DNA of 64,000 nucleotides from Strigamia acuminata (GCA_949358305.1 OX442316.1:4960001-5024000), one strand, 5' to 3'; positions 51,301 through 61,911 are shown, counted from the stretch's first letter. Notes: generated by a model from the sequence alone, not told the origin. Numbers and translations: made by a program.

Positions 51301-53376
51301 AAAGAGCTTTTTTGTACCTGGTACCGATCATTGGCGGGTCCAGAGACCGTTGGATGAACATATCGGACACACTTAGTGAAATAACAATTGAAAAAAGCGT
51401 AAATAAAAAATTTGTTAAATTCGACGGTGATTGATTTGTTTTCACGCGGCATCAGGTGCGCTTTCTTCCGCCAGAAAAAAACGAAACTCCGTCGGGAAAA
51501 AAAAATTGAAGAAAAATTAATTTTTTATTTGTACGTTTTCCCAATACCGTAAAATTTTACGATACGGAAACGTAATTTACCGTCCAGTAAATGACTTAAT
51601 CGTTAAAAAAAAGAATTTAATTGCCCACAAGATTTGGAAACTTGCTCGAGGAAGTGGCTAGACTCAATTACCTTAATTTTATATACCGATATCTATTTTT
51701 TTTGTCTCTCAAACTCTCAACTAATAATTTAACAGGAAATTAGAATTCGCCAACACCCTTTAATAGTGGTGAGCTGGTGACACCATAAATAATATTTTTT
51801 AATTTTGGAAATAGTTTCTCGAATTTCTGATAATAATAAATCGCAATGCTAAAAAGAAAAAACTTTAAGTGCAGTTTATTGACACCGAACCACCCAACTA
51901 TGTATTAAAAGTTATGTAAATTAAAGAGTCGTGTTTTTCGATAAATATCATTGAGAATGAGGAAATTAGTAGGCCTAACTATTGAAAAAAAAAGGACCCA
52001 TTCAACTCGAGCCATTAAATTAATTAATCTGAATCATTCACTGAAACATTTTACGACTCGTAAACTAATTCAATGTTTTCTTAATTATAATTAAACAAAT
52101 TAAAATTGTTTTGAAATAGAAGAACCTTGAAATGTGGAACACGTGCAAATTGTCGGTTTGTCCAGTCCAGTGCATGAGAAAAGGCAAAGATTTTGCACGT
52201 GGGATAATAATTACGTGACCCTTTCGTCCAAGCGTGCAATCGACACCCACGCAGCTATTTAATGAATTACCGAGTTTGAATAATTAGAAATTACAGTGCA
52301 CGTAGAGATATACACAGATATATAACGTGACAGTCCCTCCCTCTCAAGCTCCAGTGCCCTTACTGACCCACTGACCACTTTCGATTAACGACAACGACTT
52401 CCGCCTCATGGGTTATTGAGTTTTCAAACTTATTAATATTTAGACATATTTTTTTTGGGAATATTTTAAGGTTTATAATAATAAAAATAATTTTTTTTTT
52501 GAGGTTGTTACCCTTGGTCATTATTTCACGGTTAAACATGCGTAAAGTAAATATGGAACCAATTAACACTATACGCATAAAGTCGTTTAAATTTGTTTAA
52601 GCGTAAATTTTTACATTTAGAGTACTGGTTTAAAAAATATAAACCAGTTTAAATGGTTTTAGTTCTAGATCTCGCGTTTATATGGTCAAGAAACATTTAA
52701 ATTGTTTATTTATTTTTTTTTTTTTGCTTTTGGAAATCAATTAGTGAAATTGAAATTAGGTCTCTGATTTTTGTTTTTCTGTTCTATTCTTTGCTCGACC
52801 CCGCAGGCTCATTTTGTCGCATTCTTTTTGATCCAGCCTGGTACGACTTTTTTTTAAATTATTTTTTTTTTATTTTAAATGTATATATTTTTTTTTAATT
52901 TTTTAATGCGAGAGAAAGAACAATTAATAGGTCGGCACGCGTCTTGTTTAACCAAATTCCCTTCCACATTTTTCCACTTTCTACAATCGAAATTTTACGC
53001 TAGCACAAACAATTAAGACAAACTAAAGCGATAAATGAAAGCTGGGGAATTAATCAACGGAAATGCTACTACAATTAATTACTTCCTCGATTCCACACAA
53101 GTCAAATGACAAACATAAATCGAGAGAGTGAAATTGTGTAAAAAAAAAAAAATAGGGTTATTTGTGTAAAAGAGTAAAAGTTTTGAGTGAAAATAAACGG
53201 AAAAAGTTTTAAATGTATTGTTACCGTGTGTCATTGTTGATTAGATTGCGTCCTGAAGGTGCGAAATCCCATTCTAACTCTAAACAACCGATGTAATAGG
53301 TTCGAGTCTTCCCTGCGCTGCAACAAATCAACAAAGCGGACAAAGCCGCACTCGTCACCAGTAAACATGAGTTCAT
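45303..53376 (-). CDS. Gene G: canonical hephaestin/ceruloplasmin-like multicopper ferroxidase
   Basis: Seventeen exons: 53376-53225, 51371-51121, 50827-50615, 50546-50386, 50277-50110, 50012-49906, 49284-49117, 49043-48772, 48726-48504, 47537-47390, 47233-47021, 46958-46846, 46790-46696, 46622-46138, 46078-45919, 45813-45694, 45619-45303; 3366 nt, 1121 aa. Signal peptide [20 protein letters not shown]. Type 1 loops are complete in domain 2 ([12 protein letters not shown]), domain 4 ([12 protein letters not shown]) and domain 6 ([12 protein letters not shown]); trinuclear motifs HPHG, YHSH, VHLHG and HCH are present. The loop [12 protein letters not shown] matches the family's DENxSWYL segment. 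It ends in about 60 residues rich in Pro, Ser and His with no membrane segment, so a secreted ferroxidase rather than a membrane-anchored hephaestin. Compared with A-F it has extra introns in the exon 5 and exon 11 regions and lacks the exon 12/13 intron. Confidence 0.93.
47963..48297. mobile_element. 330-bp MITE in intron 9 of gene G
   Basis: Inverted ends TAATACCATGGTCACACCAA and TTGGTGTGAACATGGTATTA; interior of degenerate GATC-containing repeats; no ORF. A reverse partial copy lies at 19181-19440. Confidence 0.85.
49701..49832. mobile_element. MITE in intron 6 of gene G (copy of 8477-8618)
   Basis: Reverse-oriented relative to the copy in gene A; shares AAACAGGAAATGATGT and TAAGTGTATTTTAAG blocks and the inverted ends. 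Confidence 0.75.
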
Positions 53377-53409
53377 CGTCGAAAAAGTAAGTGAAGTCGA
53401 CGAATTCTT

Positions 53410-53418
53410 TATTTATAG
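53410..53418 (-). promoter_or_regulatory. TATA box of gene G
   Basis: CTATAAATA on the minus strand about 35 nt upstream of the ATG at 53376, implying a very short 5' UTR. Confidence 0.45.
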
Positions 53419-53419
53419 T

Positions 53420-55650
53420 TAAATTTAAAGCGCACGTGACCAAGACGAATTCCCTCTTGGCAATATAATTGACGTCATAATTGGCTAACTGCACCAGCAC
53501 TCAGCCGTCACTTGGACGTTGGTTTAGGTGACACAATTAGGACGTTTGTTATGCGTCAGGCTTTAAAAAATCCAATTTATTTGCGGTTTGTTTTGGGTGA
53601 GTTTAATAAACTTAAATCGTCAATTTCTGGTCATTAAAAAGTTTCATATTTATTTTTTGGTTTTTTTTTCTTGCTTTGTTTTTATGAATGTTTGAAAAAT
53701 ATTGAATCTAGGTCATTCATATGGAATTTTATTTACAAATATGGTGTGTAAGGAGTTATTTTTGAAGAATATTCACCTTAGAAGTGAAAAATTGGGTTCA
53801 TTCGAGCTTGAAAGCCAAAGTCGACTTTTTATTACACTTTCATGGCTTTGTGACTTGCGTTATGATTTTGATAAGTCATTTGGTGACTTATCTCCGACGG
53901 AAGGTCATTGGGTTATAATATTTTTATTAATTTTTTTTGTTTTTAAATTTTTTTTTTTAAATTTATTATGTCGTAACGAATTTTTATAAGGATTTTGAGA
54001 AAAGCTGCCCCTTAGCTTTGCTGCTGAACACGCAAGAATTGCTTTCTAACTTGTGAAACACGATTTGTTTTGATTTTTATCTCGATTGATCAATTGGATC
54101 GGTCGATTTTTATGAAATTGATCGTTTTTTATGCTTGATATATATATATTTTTTTGTTAATCAAAGGTTGTTGTCCTGTTGACAAATTTCGCCATTAATA
54201 GCAAAATGCTAACAATTTTGTGAATGACGTGTCAACCGAATGTGAACCAGCCTTTGGGCTTCAAATCACTCTAACACGAAATAAATACGACGATGAATTC
54301 TTTTTAACTCTTGGGCGGAATTAGGCGTCGAGTTTGAGTATTTTATATAGCAGTTAGAGGCGTCTGCACATAATTTTAATCTACACTTAAAGTCGGCGTT
54401 TTTAGTGCATTGGTGTTAGTGAAGAAAGGGGAACAAACATCGAATAAATCAGGCTGAAAACGAGAAGTTCAAGGACTTGACTCGACAACAGCTGCTTTTT
54501 TGATTGAAGTTTTTATTTTTAAATCGTAATTGGTGAAAAGCCGGCTTCTCTGCCTTGCAATGTGATGAGTTTTAAATCTTTTAATTCTCACACTCGCAGT
54601 TTCCATGCATATTTTATAAAATACAAAAATTTATTTTAATAAATAACTAAATAAAAAGTATGTTCTGCCTTTTCTTCTTTATAGTTTAAGCCCTGGGTTA
54701 AATAAGACAGATAATGCGCGAGGAAGGTGAGAAAACGTAAAAGGAATTTCGAAAAATGTTATGTTTTGATTAGGGAATTCCACAAGTGATGTTATTCCAA
54801 CTTTTGAGTCGAAAACTCTTAATGGATTTTTATTTTCTCAGAATTAATATTTACCAACAGGTTTGTTTTAGGTCCACGGCGTGTGCGGAGGTGACGATGC
54901 GGATATTTAGCACTAATGAAAATGCTTTGAGGATGTGGAAATAGATAATATTATGCAGTGCTCTTTCTATACGCGCGCGTTTGATATTAAATGTTAGCAC
55001 TAATCTTTATGTATTTATTCTGCTCTTGAAAGCCGCAGCTCGGCAAAGTGGGCTTTAATTTTTAATGCAAATATGGAGGAAGAAATGTGAATTCAATTTA
55101 TAGTATGTCACACACAAATGCAATTACCATTCGTGTATAACGAATAAAATGCTTTCCGTGTTCGTTGTAACTACTCTGAAATAAATTTTCTCTTCGATTG
55201 GAGAAATAAAAATTGTGTTAAACAATTTTTTCTGGGTGGAGTGGAATATGACGTTCATTTTTCTGCCGTTTATTTGATAATGCTGGAAGGAGGAGGAGAA
55301 GAAAAAATCTATTTTTTGTGCAAACACACACACGTACACTTTTAAAACCAATGTAATTCGATCAGAAAATATTGGGATTTTGTTGTGATTTTTGATCGCA
55401 GGCTGTTTTTAATAGCTTAAATGGTTTAAATCTGTGGATATTTTGCTTTTTCTAAGCAAAAATCACAATTAAAAGTGTCGTTTTATTTATTGAAACGATA
55501 TTTTGTGAGATATTTCCTTGGTTAATTAATTGTTCTTGATTTTGCTCACTCGTTTTGATTTTAGATTCAATTTGATATCGATCTGAGCGATATTAGTTAG
55601 CACACTCGAGAAAAAGTTCTTCACGCAGGTAGGGGTGGAAGCTGACATTC
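53420..55650. other. Intergenic stretch between gene G and the corazonin genes
   Basis: AT-rich with no confident gene. The one coding-like piece is 55129-55283 on the minus strand (listed separately). Confidence 0.5.
55129..55283 (-). CDS. Possible orphan internal exon (weak)
   Basis: An open stretch lies between a good acceptor (CTCCTCCTTCCAG) and a donor (GAATG|GTAATTG). It reads HYQINGRKMNVIFHS … KIYFRVVTTNTESILFVIHE and has an amphipathic beta-like pattern. I found no partner exons and recognise no family. Confidence 0.2.
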
Positions 55651-55656
55651 AATGAT

Positions 55657-55686
55657 CACGTGATGCTCGCGACTACTCTTATAAAA
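55657..55686 (+). promoter_or_regulatory. Corazonin gene 1 core promoter: CACGTG box plus TATA
   Basis: CACGTG at 55657-55662 and TATAAAA from 55680. The same pair, with nearly the same spacing and a shared CACGTGATGCT block, precedes the second corazonin gene (58858-58886). Confidence 0.65.
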
Positions 55687-55917
55687 TCCGCTCTCGTCTC
55701 AAGCTTCACTTTACTTTTCCATCTGCACTTGCAACGTCCCAAGATAACCAACTGAAGCGGAAAGGTTTGTTATTTTAATTTTGGTACATTTTGATTGTTT
55801 TGTGTGATATTTTTATGGAATAGGCATCTATTAAATAGAGGTTTGTTTGGAATTTGCAAATGTCTTTCAAACTGAGTGTCAAGACTTTAGTTAGTGCTGT
55901 TTTTATTCAAAATAATA

Positions 55918-55985
55918 CAGTAGAACGTCGATTATGTGAACGTCAATTATGAGAACTTCGGTTATCCGAACAGCGATGATTTTCC
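55918..55985. mobile_element. Possible Tigger/pogo-like element end
   Basis: TACAGTAGAACGTCGATTATG followed by repeated TTATG/TTATCCGAAC motifs, as in Tigger-type ends; no matching right end found. It lies in the corazonin 5' UTR intron. Confidence 0.35.
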
Positions 55986-56310
55986 GCGAAAAAAGTGTGA
56001 AATTTTCAAATTAAATCTTTTTTTTTGTCAAGACTTGTTTTCCGATTCCTCTAGTACATTAAATTAGTAGAGTGTTGTGAGCATATTCATTAAATACTCG
56101 TAAACATGGAAGATGATTTTTTTCTTCATATATTTTATCTACATAAACTTTTAATGTTCGATTGTGCGAACAAATCGGTTTTATGAATGCATGTCTTACG
56201 ATTAGTTGGGATGAACGACGTTCTGCTGTACAGCGAAAACCTTGGTAAAAGTTGCAATTTTATTAAATTCAGAGTGTGTAGTCTGAAAATCTCTACCGTA
56301 TATTGTAAAA

Positions 56311-56401
56311 AGAGAGTTTGCGGGATGCATTTTTTCCTTACACTATTTTTATACCGTATAGTCTTTAACTGTAAGGGAAAAATGCATCCCGCAAACTCTC
56401 T
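56311..56401. repeat. 91-nt near-perfect hairpin in the corazonin 5' UTR intron
   Basis: Arms AGAGAGTTTGCGGGATGCAT… (56311-56342) and its mirror (56370-56401) pair at about 31 of 32 positions around a 27-nt loop. The size fits a precursor microRNA or a tiny foldback element. Confidence 0.75.
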
Positions 56402-56733
56402 AATGTCTTAATCAACCAGGTATTTGTAGGGCAGGTATATTAATTACTTGGAAAAATGAAAATTGTTGTCATTTGTTGCTATTATCGGTAAAAGCTCCAA
56501 ATGCTGTTAGAAGACGAAGCGCATACTCTGATTGCTTTGCAGAAAAAGCTTCAATGTGACCTAAATTAGATTATTCACGAGCAAAATGTCAAGATCTTAA
56601 AAAAAAGAAGATAAAATAAAATCCTTTTATTTCATTATACGATATAATTTTTATTTATTTATTTTTTTTAAAATAAAAATGATATTATATATTTTTTTTA
56701 TTTTTTTTTTCAGAATATTAAATAAAATTTAAA

Positions 56734-57501
56734 ATGGCGTCGCAGAAGACTAAATTATATTTGATAGTTGTCTGCATTTTGGCTTTCATCATCAGCACAT
56801 CTGCTCAAACTTTCCAGTACAGTAAGGGTTGGGAACCAGGCCGGAAAAGAGCGGATGAACGCAACAGTTACCCGTACAGAGACTGGGATGCTGAACGAAA
56901 AAGAGATGATGTCCGAGGACTTGGTTCGAGAATGGCTTGGCAACTCGCCTTGAAGAGATCGCCTCCTTTCAATGTAATTGTTAGATTCGCAAATAATTAA
57001 AAACATTTGGGTTTCCTGTTTTTATTTTTGTGATGAGGAGAGTCGATTTTCATCTGTAATTAAAGATAAGGTTTCAACTGGACGAGTAATTAGACAAATT
57101 GGTTTTTCGATACACTTGAAGTGTAATTGAGAAAATGTAATCAGAAACAGAACAGGTGGTGAATGACAAGTGTTTGTTTCGAGTCGACATCTGTTTTGAT
57201 CGTTTTGTTTATATTATCTGCATTTGTAAGTGTTGTTAATGAATTTTTTGTGTTTTATTCTAGAATCAGGCTGAATTTCGGGAATTGATGTCTAGAATTG
57301 CAAGTAAGTAGAAACGATTTGTGTTGTTTGGTTTTATTTTCATAAAATTGATTTAAAATGAGAAAAGAACGAGGTTTTTTTTGGGATTGAATGTTTAGGT
57401 CAGGTTAAAGAAATGTTTGTTTGGGTTTTGTGGTTTGTGTTGGTCAGTTCTGTCAAGTTACTGAAAAAAAGACTTCCAATTTTACTATTTTAGGTGAATA
57501 G
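56734..57501 (+). CDS. Crz: Corazonin-type neuropeptide precursor
   Basis: A 5' UTR exon (about 55710-55764) is followed by a 949-nt intron, then coding exons 56734-56973, 57264-57303 and 57494-57501; 95 aa. The signal peptide ends ...IISTSA, directly followed by QTFQYSKGWEPGRKR. Cleavage at RKR, Gly amidation and Gln cyclisation would give pQTFQYSKGWEP-amide, 11 residues like arthropod corazonin (pQTFQYSRGWTN-amide) with changes at positions 7, 10 and 11. The remainder is a corazonin-associated peptide with further dibasic sites (KR near residues 57 and 75), ending LMSRIASE. Corazonin is a GnRH/AKH-superfamily hormone made in neurosecretory cells; its role in this animal cannot be read from the sequence. 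AATAAA lies near 57608. Confidence 0.9.
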
Positions 57502-58857
57502 GAGCTCGTCAACTTCTAAGAAAAGAAATAATATGAACGTGTAAAAGCAATGAAAATTTATAATACAAATAACATAGAATTAATATAATGGTATCAGCTT
57601 TAACTGAAATAAAAATATATAATGATTTGTCATTAAATTAGTGTTATTTCTTGAAAATAAAAATGAACATTTCTCTAATATTTTGCGTCAATTCATTTTA
57701 GTCATTAACATAAATTCGATATCCATGTTGTGTTCTACATCGTGTGGACACAGATTACAAATAAAATGTATATTATATTATGCTTATAATACCGCTCTCA
57801 TTAAAGACGGAGTTAGAAAACCAACGGTAATTAGTCAAATTCCATTTCTAGTGCATTTTTTTTTGTTCAAAGTCAAGCTGAATGTCAAAGAAGTGAAGAT
57901 TATGATTAAGTTTTGTACGTTGCAAATTGTAAACACGGTGTTATCGTGTGTGGTTTTGTTTTGCTTAGATTTACTATTTCGCTGGAGTAGATGTAGATAA
58001 ACCCACGTATTGGTCTCATGTTTAAATAAAAGCGAAGATAACACGTGAGCCATGTTGGAAATTAATCGAATCCAGTTGAATGAACATGTGCTTTATTGTA
58101 AAGCTCGAGTCGGACTGACTGACAACTTAAAAAAGATACAAAAAACGTGACAAGGTCACATAACGATTCTCGTGTGGAAACAAAACTAAATCAACATTCA
58201 CGACAAAATCTCTCTTCAAGCCATTGATTTTTTTTAATTAAAAGAAAGGTAAAACAAGAGGGATTATGTGTTTTGATTGCAAAATTTTGCAATATTATCG
58301 CAAGTTTTTTAAAACACTTGATAATCTCTTGATTTGAATACAAATATACTTAGCAATCTGATGTAACACGTGTGAGTAATCAAATGCACATTAGGCTCAT
58401 TTAGCTGCCAAAAATCTTCAACAGATTAAATGATTTAGTAAACATTAACTAATTGAGATTTGCAATATAAGTTTAATAATAAATGAAATGAACCTTTTTA
58501 TTAAAATGGAACTGTCCATACATGAAATCCATTCTTGAAAATTATAAATTAAAAAAACGTTTGTACTCGTATCGTAATGCATTTTGGGTACCCAAATTCG
58601 AACTTACAGTTGATAATTGCTCCACTTTTTAACTGACATTAATATCTTTAGAAAAAAAGATTTTTAATACCGATTTTTTTCTATTCAAAATTGACATTTC
58701 TAGTCATTATTGCTGACCCCGAGATCATGAACCTAACAAGCGTTTCGCCACAACCATCTGCTGCTTAACTTGTTTACCTTTTTTTTATTAATTAAATCTC
58801 ATTAAAATTGAGAAAAACATCGGATGGCACATGGAAATAAAGCTGGCATTAAATCGT
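57502..58857. other. Spacer between the two corazonin genes
   Basis: AT-rich, no gene. The part 58370-58700 is a diverged copy of 61110-61560. Confidence 0.5.
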
Positions 58858-58886
58858 CACGTGATGCTATCTATTTTTGTATAAAA
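58858..58886 (+). promoter_or_regulatory. Corazonin-like gene 2 core promoter
   Basis: CACGTG at 58858-58863, then TATAAAA from 58880, matching the first gene's promoter and spacing (17 versus 18 nt). Confidence 0.65.
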
Positions 58887-59030
58887 TCTACTCGTTTTCA
58901 CGGTGAATGTTACCCTACTTTCTTTCATCCTTCTGGCAATTCAACTCTGGTATTTGTAATTCTTTTTTTGGTAAATAATATCGCTGAATTACAGTTTCCC
59001 ATACAATATTTTTTTTTTAGAACATCAAAA

Positions 59031-59198
59031 ATGTCTTCACTGCAAGCAAAAGTGTTATTCGCAATTTACGTTTTGTGTTTGGTGATCATTGTATCTGCCC
59101 AAACCTTCCAGTACAGCAAAACGGGTGACCAAACGTGGGAACCCCGCCGAAAACGAGGCGCTGATGATGATGATGATATTGTAATATTGACCAAATAG
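59031..59198 (+). CDS. Corazonin paralog with altered, non-amidated peptide
   Basis: A 5' UTR exon ends at 58949 and the coding exon follows an acceptor at 59020, as in the first gene. 55 aa if read through; alternatively a donor at 59181 (ATT|GTAATA) and acceptor before 59244 give a variant end QKVIRKNTL. The signal peptide ends IIVSA, then QTFQYSKTGDQTWEPRRKR. Relative to the first gene, TGDQT replaces the single Gly before Trp, and Arg replaces the Gly that would supply the C-terminal amide. The expected product is a 15-residue acid peptide. The remainder is an Asp run (ADDDDDI). The signal peptide, processing site and promoter are kept, so it may be expressed; it could also be decaying. 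AATAAA near 59303. Confidence 0.75.
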   Translation: MSSLQAKVLFAIYVLCLVIIVSAQTFQYSKTGDQTWEPRRKRGADDDDDIVILTK

Positions 59199-59797
59199 AC
59201 AACTTTGAATAATGTATGTATTTTTTTTCTTTATTTATTCTAGCAAAAAGTAATACGAAAAAATACCCTGTAACTTCTTCGAGTGAATGGAAGTAAACTT
59301 GTAATAAAATGTGGATTTGAGTCAAAATATTTATTTTATTTAGAAAACTTAATTCTGTTTGCACATTATTACACCACGTTGTGCCAAATTCTTTCTTGTT
59401 CGCTAGTAGGTGTTTCAACGTTGATCAATTGACTTCAAAGGTCGAAAAATGGAAATTGATTGATCTTCTAAATTTTCCAAATGTTGACCAATCATTAGAC
59501 GTTCTATGTATGTGGTTTTGACCTTAGGAATCGGAGAAATATTGTTTCCGACAAAACTTGTCGATTTATTTTTGTTTTGTTTGTGTAGGACAGCGAAGCT
59601 CCACGATCAAAATTAAACAGCATTGAATATCAACGTTTAAAAATCTTTTTTCTTGGCCATATGTTTTCAAGTGGTTTAAATGGAATAGACAGTACCGGTA
59701 TGTGTTTATATTATAACATAATTTATTTGAAGTTTTAGACTAAGTGCAAAAAATTGGCATCAGTTACATTTAGTAATATTATCAAGTAAATGTTTGT

Positions 59798-60097
59798 TTA
59801 TTCTTCATCTTTTTTATCCTTATGGTCGCCATCTTTATCGCCATCTTTATCGCCATCTTTATCGCCATCTTTATCGCCATCTTTATCGTCTTCATCATCG
59901 TCACATGAAAGTTCCTTCCCGCCTAGAGGTTTCCACAACATATTCAACCCTTTGATTACCATTTCTCCAACCATAGGAATGTCACAGAGTTTATCTATCA
60001 TGCCATCAAAGTTGTCTAGCATTTCTCCAGCACGAACATGGTTAACCAAAATTCCAACAATTAGAAGGGACAAGAAGATCTTTTTGGATGAAAACAT
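59798..60097 (-). CDS. Small secreted acidic protein with KDGD repeat
   Basis: ATG at 60097, just after an intron acceptor (TTTTTTCAG) that ends a 5' UTR intron; 99 aa. I chose this start because the upstream in-frame ATG lies before that acceptor. Signal peptide MFSSKKIFLSLLIVGILVNH then VRA|GEML. A short domain has two Cys about 34 residues apart, followed by an Asp/Lys tail with five KDGD units encoded by a 12-bp DNA repeat. I do not recognise the family. The tail could bind calcium or mineral, but that is inference from composition only. An upstream UTR exon (about 60195-60245) and TATA box support a real gene. Confidence 0.7.
   Translation of the reverse strand: MFSSKKIFLSLLIVGILVNHVRAGEMLDNFDGMIDKLCDIPMVGEMVIKGLNMLWKPLGGKELSCDDDEDDKDGDKDGDKDGDKDGDKDGDHKDKKDEE
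59829..59890. repeat. 12-bp coding minisatellite
   Basis: About five direct copies of GCCATCTTTATC, encoding KDGD on the minus strand. Copy number probably varies between individuals. Confidence 0.9.
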
Positions 60098-60276
60098 TTC
60101 AAACTGAAAAAATTTGTATATATACAGCATATATTAATTTAAAGGAGAAAAAGAATCGAATAAGTTCCTGCTACAGTGGAAATATTTTTTACTTACTTTG
60201 GATGTATTGACGGTTTGGTTTTTTTCAATGATGCGAATTCTTGCAGAGTGAATGTGATTTTCCTGTACTTTGGTGC

Positions 60277-60284
60277 ACGTATAT
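60277..60284 (-). promoter_or_regulatory. TATA box of the KDGD gene
   Basis: CCTATATATACG on the minus strand, about 35 nt upstream of a UTR exon that ends with the donor CCAAA|GTAAGT. Confidence 0.5.
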
Positions 60285-60299
60285 ATAGGACTCGAGTAA

Positions 60300-61911
60300 C
60301 ATCTGCAATGACAATGAACACTGACGAAGGTTATATAATTGCCAAGATATTCTTTATTGAAATTTTTTAAACACGATGGAAATTTTTTTTTCTTGTTTTG
60401 ACAAGTAAATTGTATTGCTGTGAGTAATAATAACTCTAGATTATATACAAAAAAACCAATATTCTTTCCTTGTAACGTAAACTCAAAAGAAAACAATATT
60501 GGTATTTTCGATTTTCTATATTTTCTATCCAAAACCATACCTGAATCTTTTATGACGGAATTTTTCTATTACAAATAATAATAATAATAATACGTAATAG
60601 TAATAATAATAACAACAGTGGGTTGTGTTATACAATAACTCGCATGAAAACTTTGAAAAGTTATATCTAATTGCAGAGACTCTTAGCGAAAAGAAATTAA
60701 TTATTACATCTTTTTTTTTTAGTTAAGATCCTACAATCTTTGGGCCATAAAATAATGAAAACTATATCACTTAATCACTTAATTAATCGTGAGGAGTCTC
60801 TTTGTCTGTGTCTGTCTGTCTATCTGGTTGACCTCTATCTTCTCTGAAACCAGTGGACGGATTTCAAATTTGAAAAGTACTATTGATAGCTCTTTTTAGT
60901 GTTCTTGATCTAATTAGACATTTAATTTAGTCGTTTAAATAATTTAGACATTTAATTTAGCTGTTTATTTAATTTAGTTATTTAATTTAGTAAATTTGGT
61001 TAATTTAGATGTAGAATTCAGTCGTTTAGGTCCATTTAGATCCGCACTGTAACGGATACTGCGTTGAATGGACATCCCGGGGTTCTAAGGTACACAGCAA
61101 TCTGCAGTAACATATGTTGAGTATTCAAATATTCATTAAGCTCGTTTAACGGCCAAAATCGTCAACAGAGTAAACAATTCAGCAAACATTTATTAATTGA
61201 GTTTTGCATCAACTTTAATAACGAATGAAATTAACTTTCCGATATTTTGCCTCGGTTTGAAAAACCACTTTTCCTAGTCGACAGATGTGCCCTAGTCTCA
61301 TTTTATCGCATTTGCTACAAATAATAAGTCGTTTTATTACGAAATTTTGGACCAAATTGACTGATTTTGTGTATTTGTGTATTAGGGTAAATAAATCGGA
61401 ACTATCCAAAGTTGTAATCCGTCTTGTAACTTTTTAACTGACATTAATATATGTTGAAGAAAAAATAAATCTTAAATTTTACTTTATGGTTTAAACTTCT
61501 TTTCATACCAATTTTTTTTATTCAAAATTTACTTTTTTAAATTCTGGCCGATGAAAATGTCTATTATTTTTATTTCTATTTTTATTTTGACAAGTCAATT
61601 GTATTGCTGCGAGTAATACGTAATAACTTTACATAAAATACAAAAAGAAAACTACCGATATATTCTTTCCTTGTAACGTAAACCTGAGGGAAATTAGGAT
61701 CAAGGAAAATAAAAAATCAACGATAAAGTTGTGGGTTGTTATAAAACAACTCGCATCATTAAACCTTGTCCGAACATCGTCCAAGATTAAACTTACCGGT
61801 ATGTCCAGAATTCAACACTTTAATACAAAGAATTGTTAACAGAGGGCGCTTAAATGCGCAAACACTTCTTCCGTCCAGTTCGTTCGTTGTTTTATTAGGT
61901 TTAGCTGCAAC
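60300..61911. other. Intergenic stretch with duplicated non-coding blocks
   Basis: No gene. Contains an ATA microsatellite (about 60577-60615). The blocks 60395-60660 and 61590-61770 are diverged direct copies (shared TTGTATTGCTG and TTCTTTCCTTGTAACGTAAAC), and 61110-61560 matches 58370-58700. Confidence 0.55.

Noticed and set aside
57641-58000. 119-codon plus ORF downstream of corazonin
   Set aside because: No ATG at its start, no splice context and composition like neighbouring AT-rich DNA.
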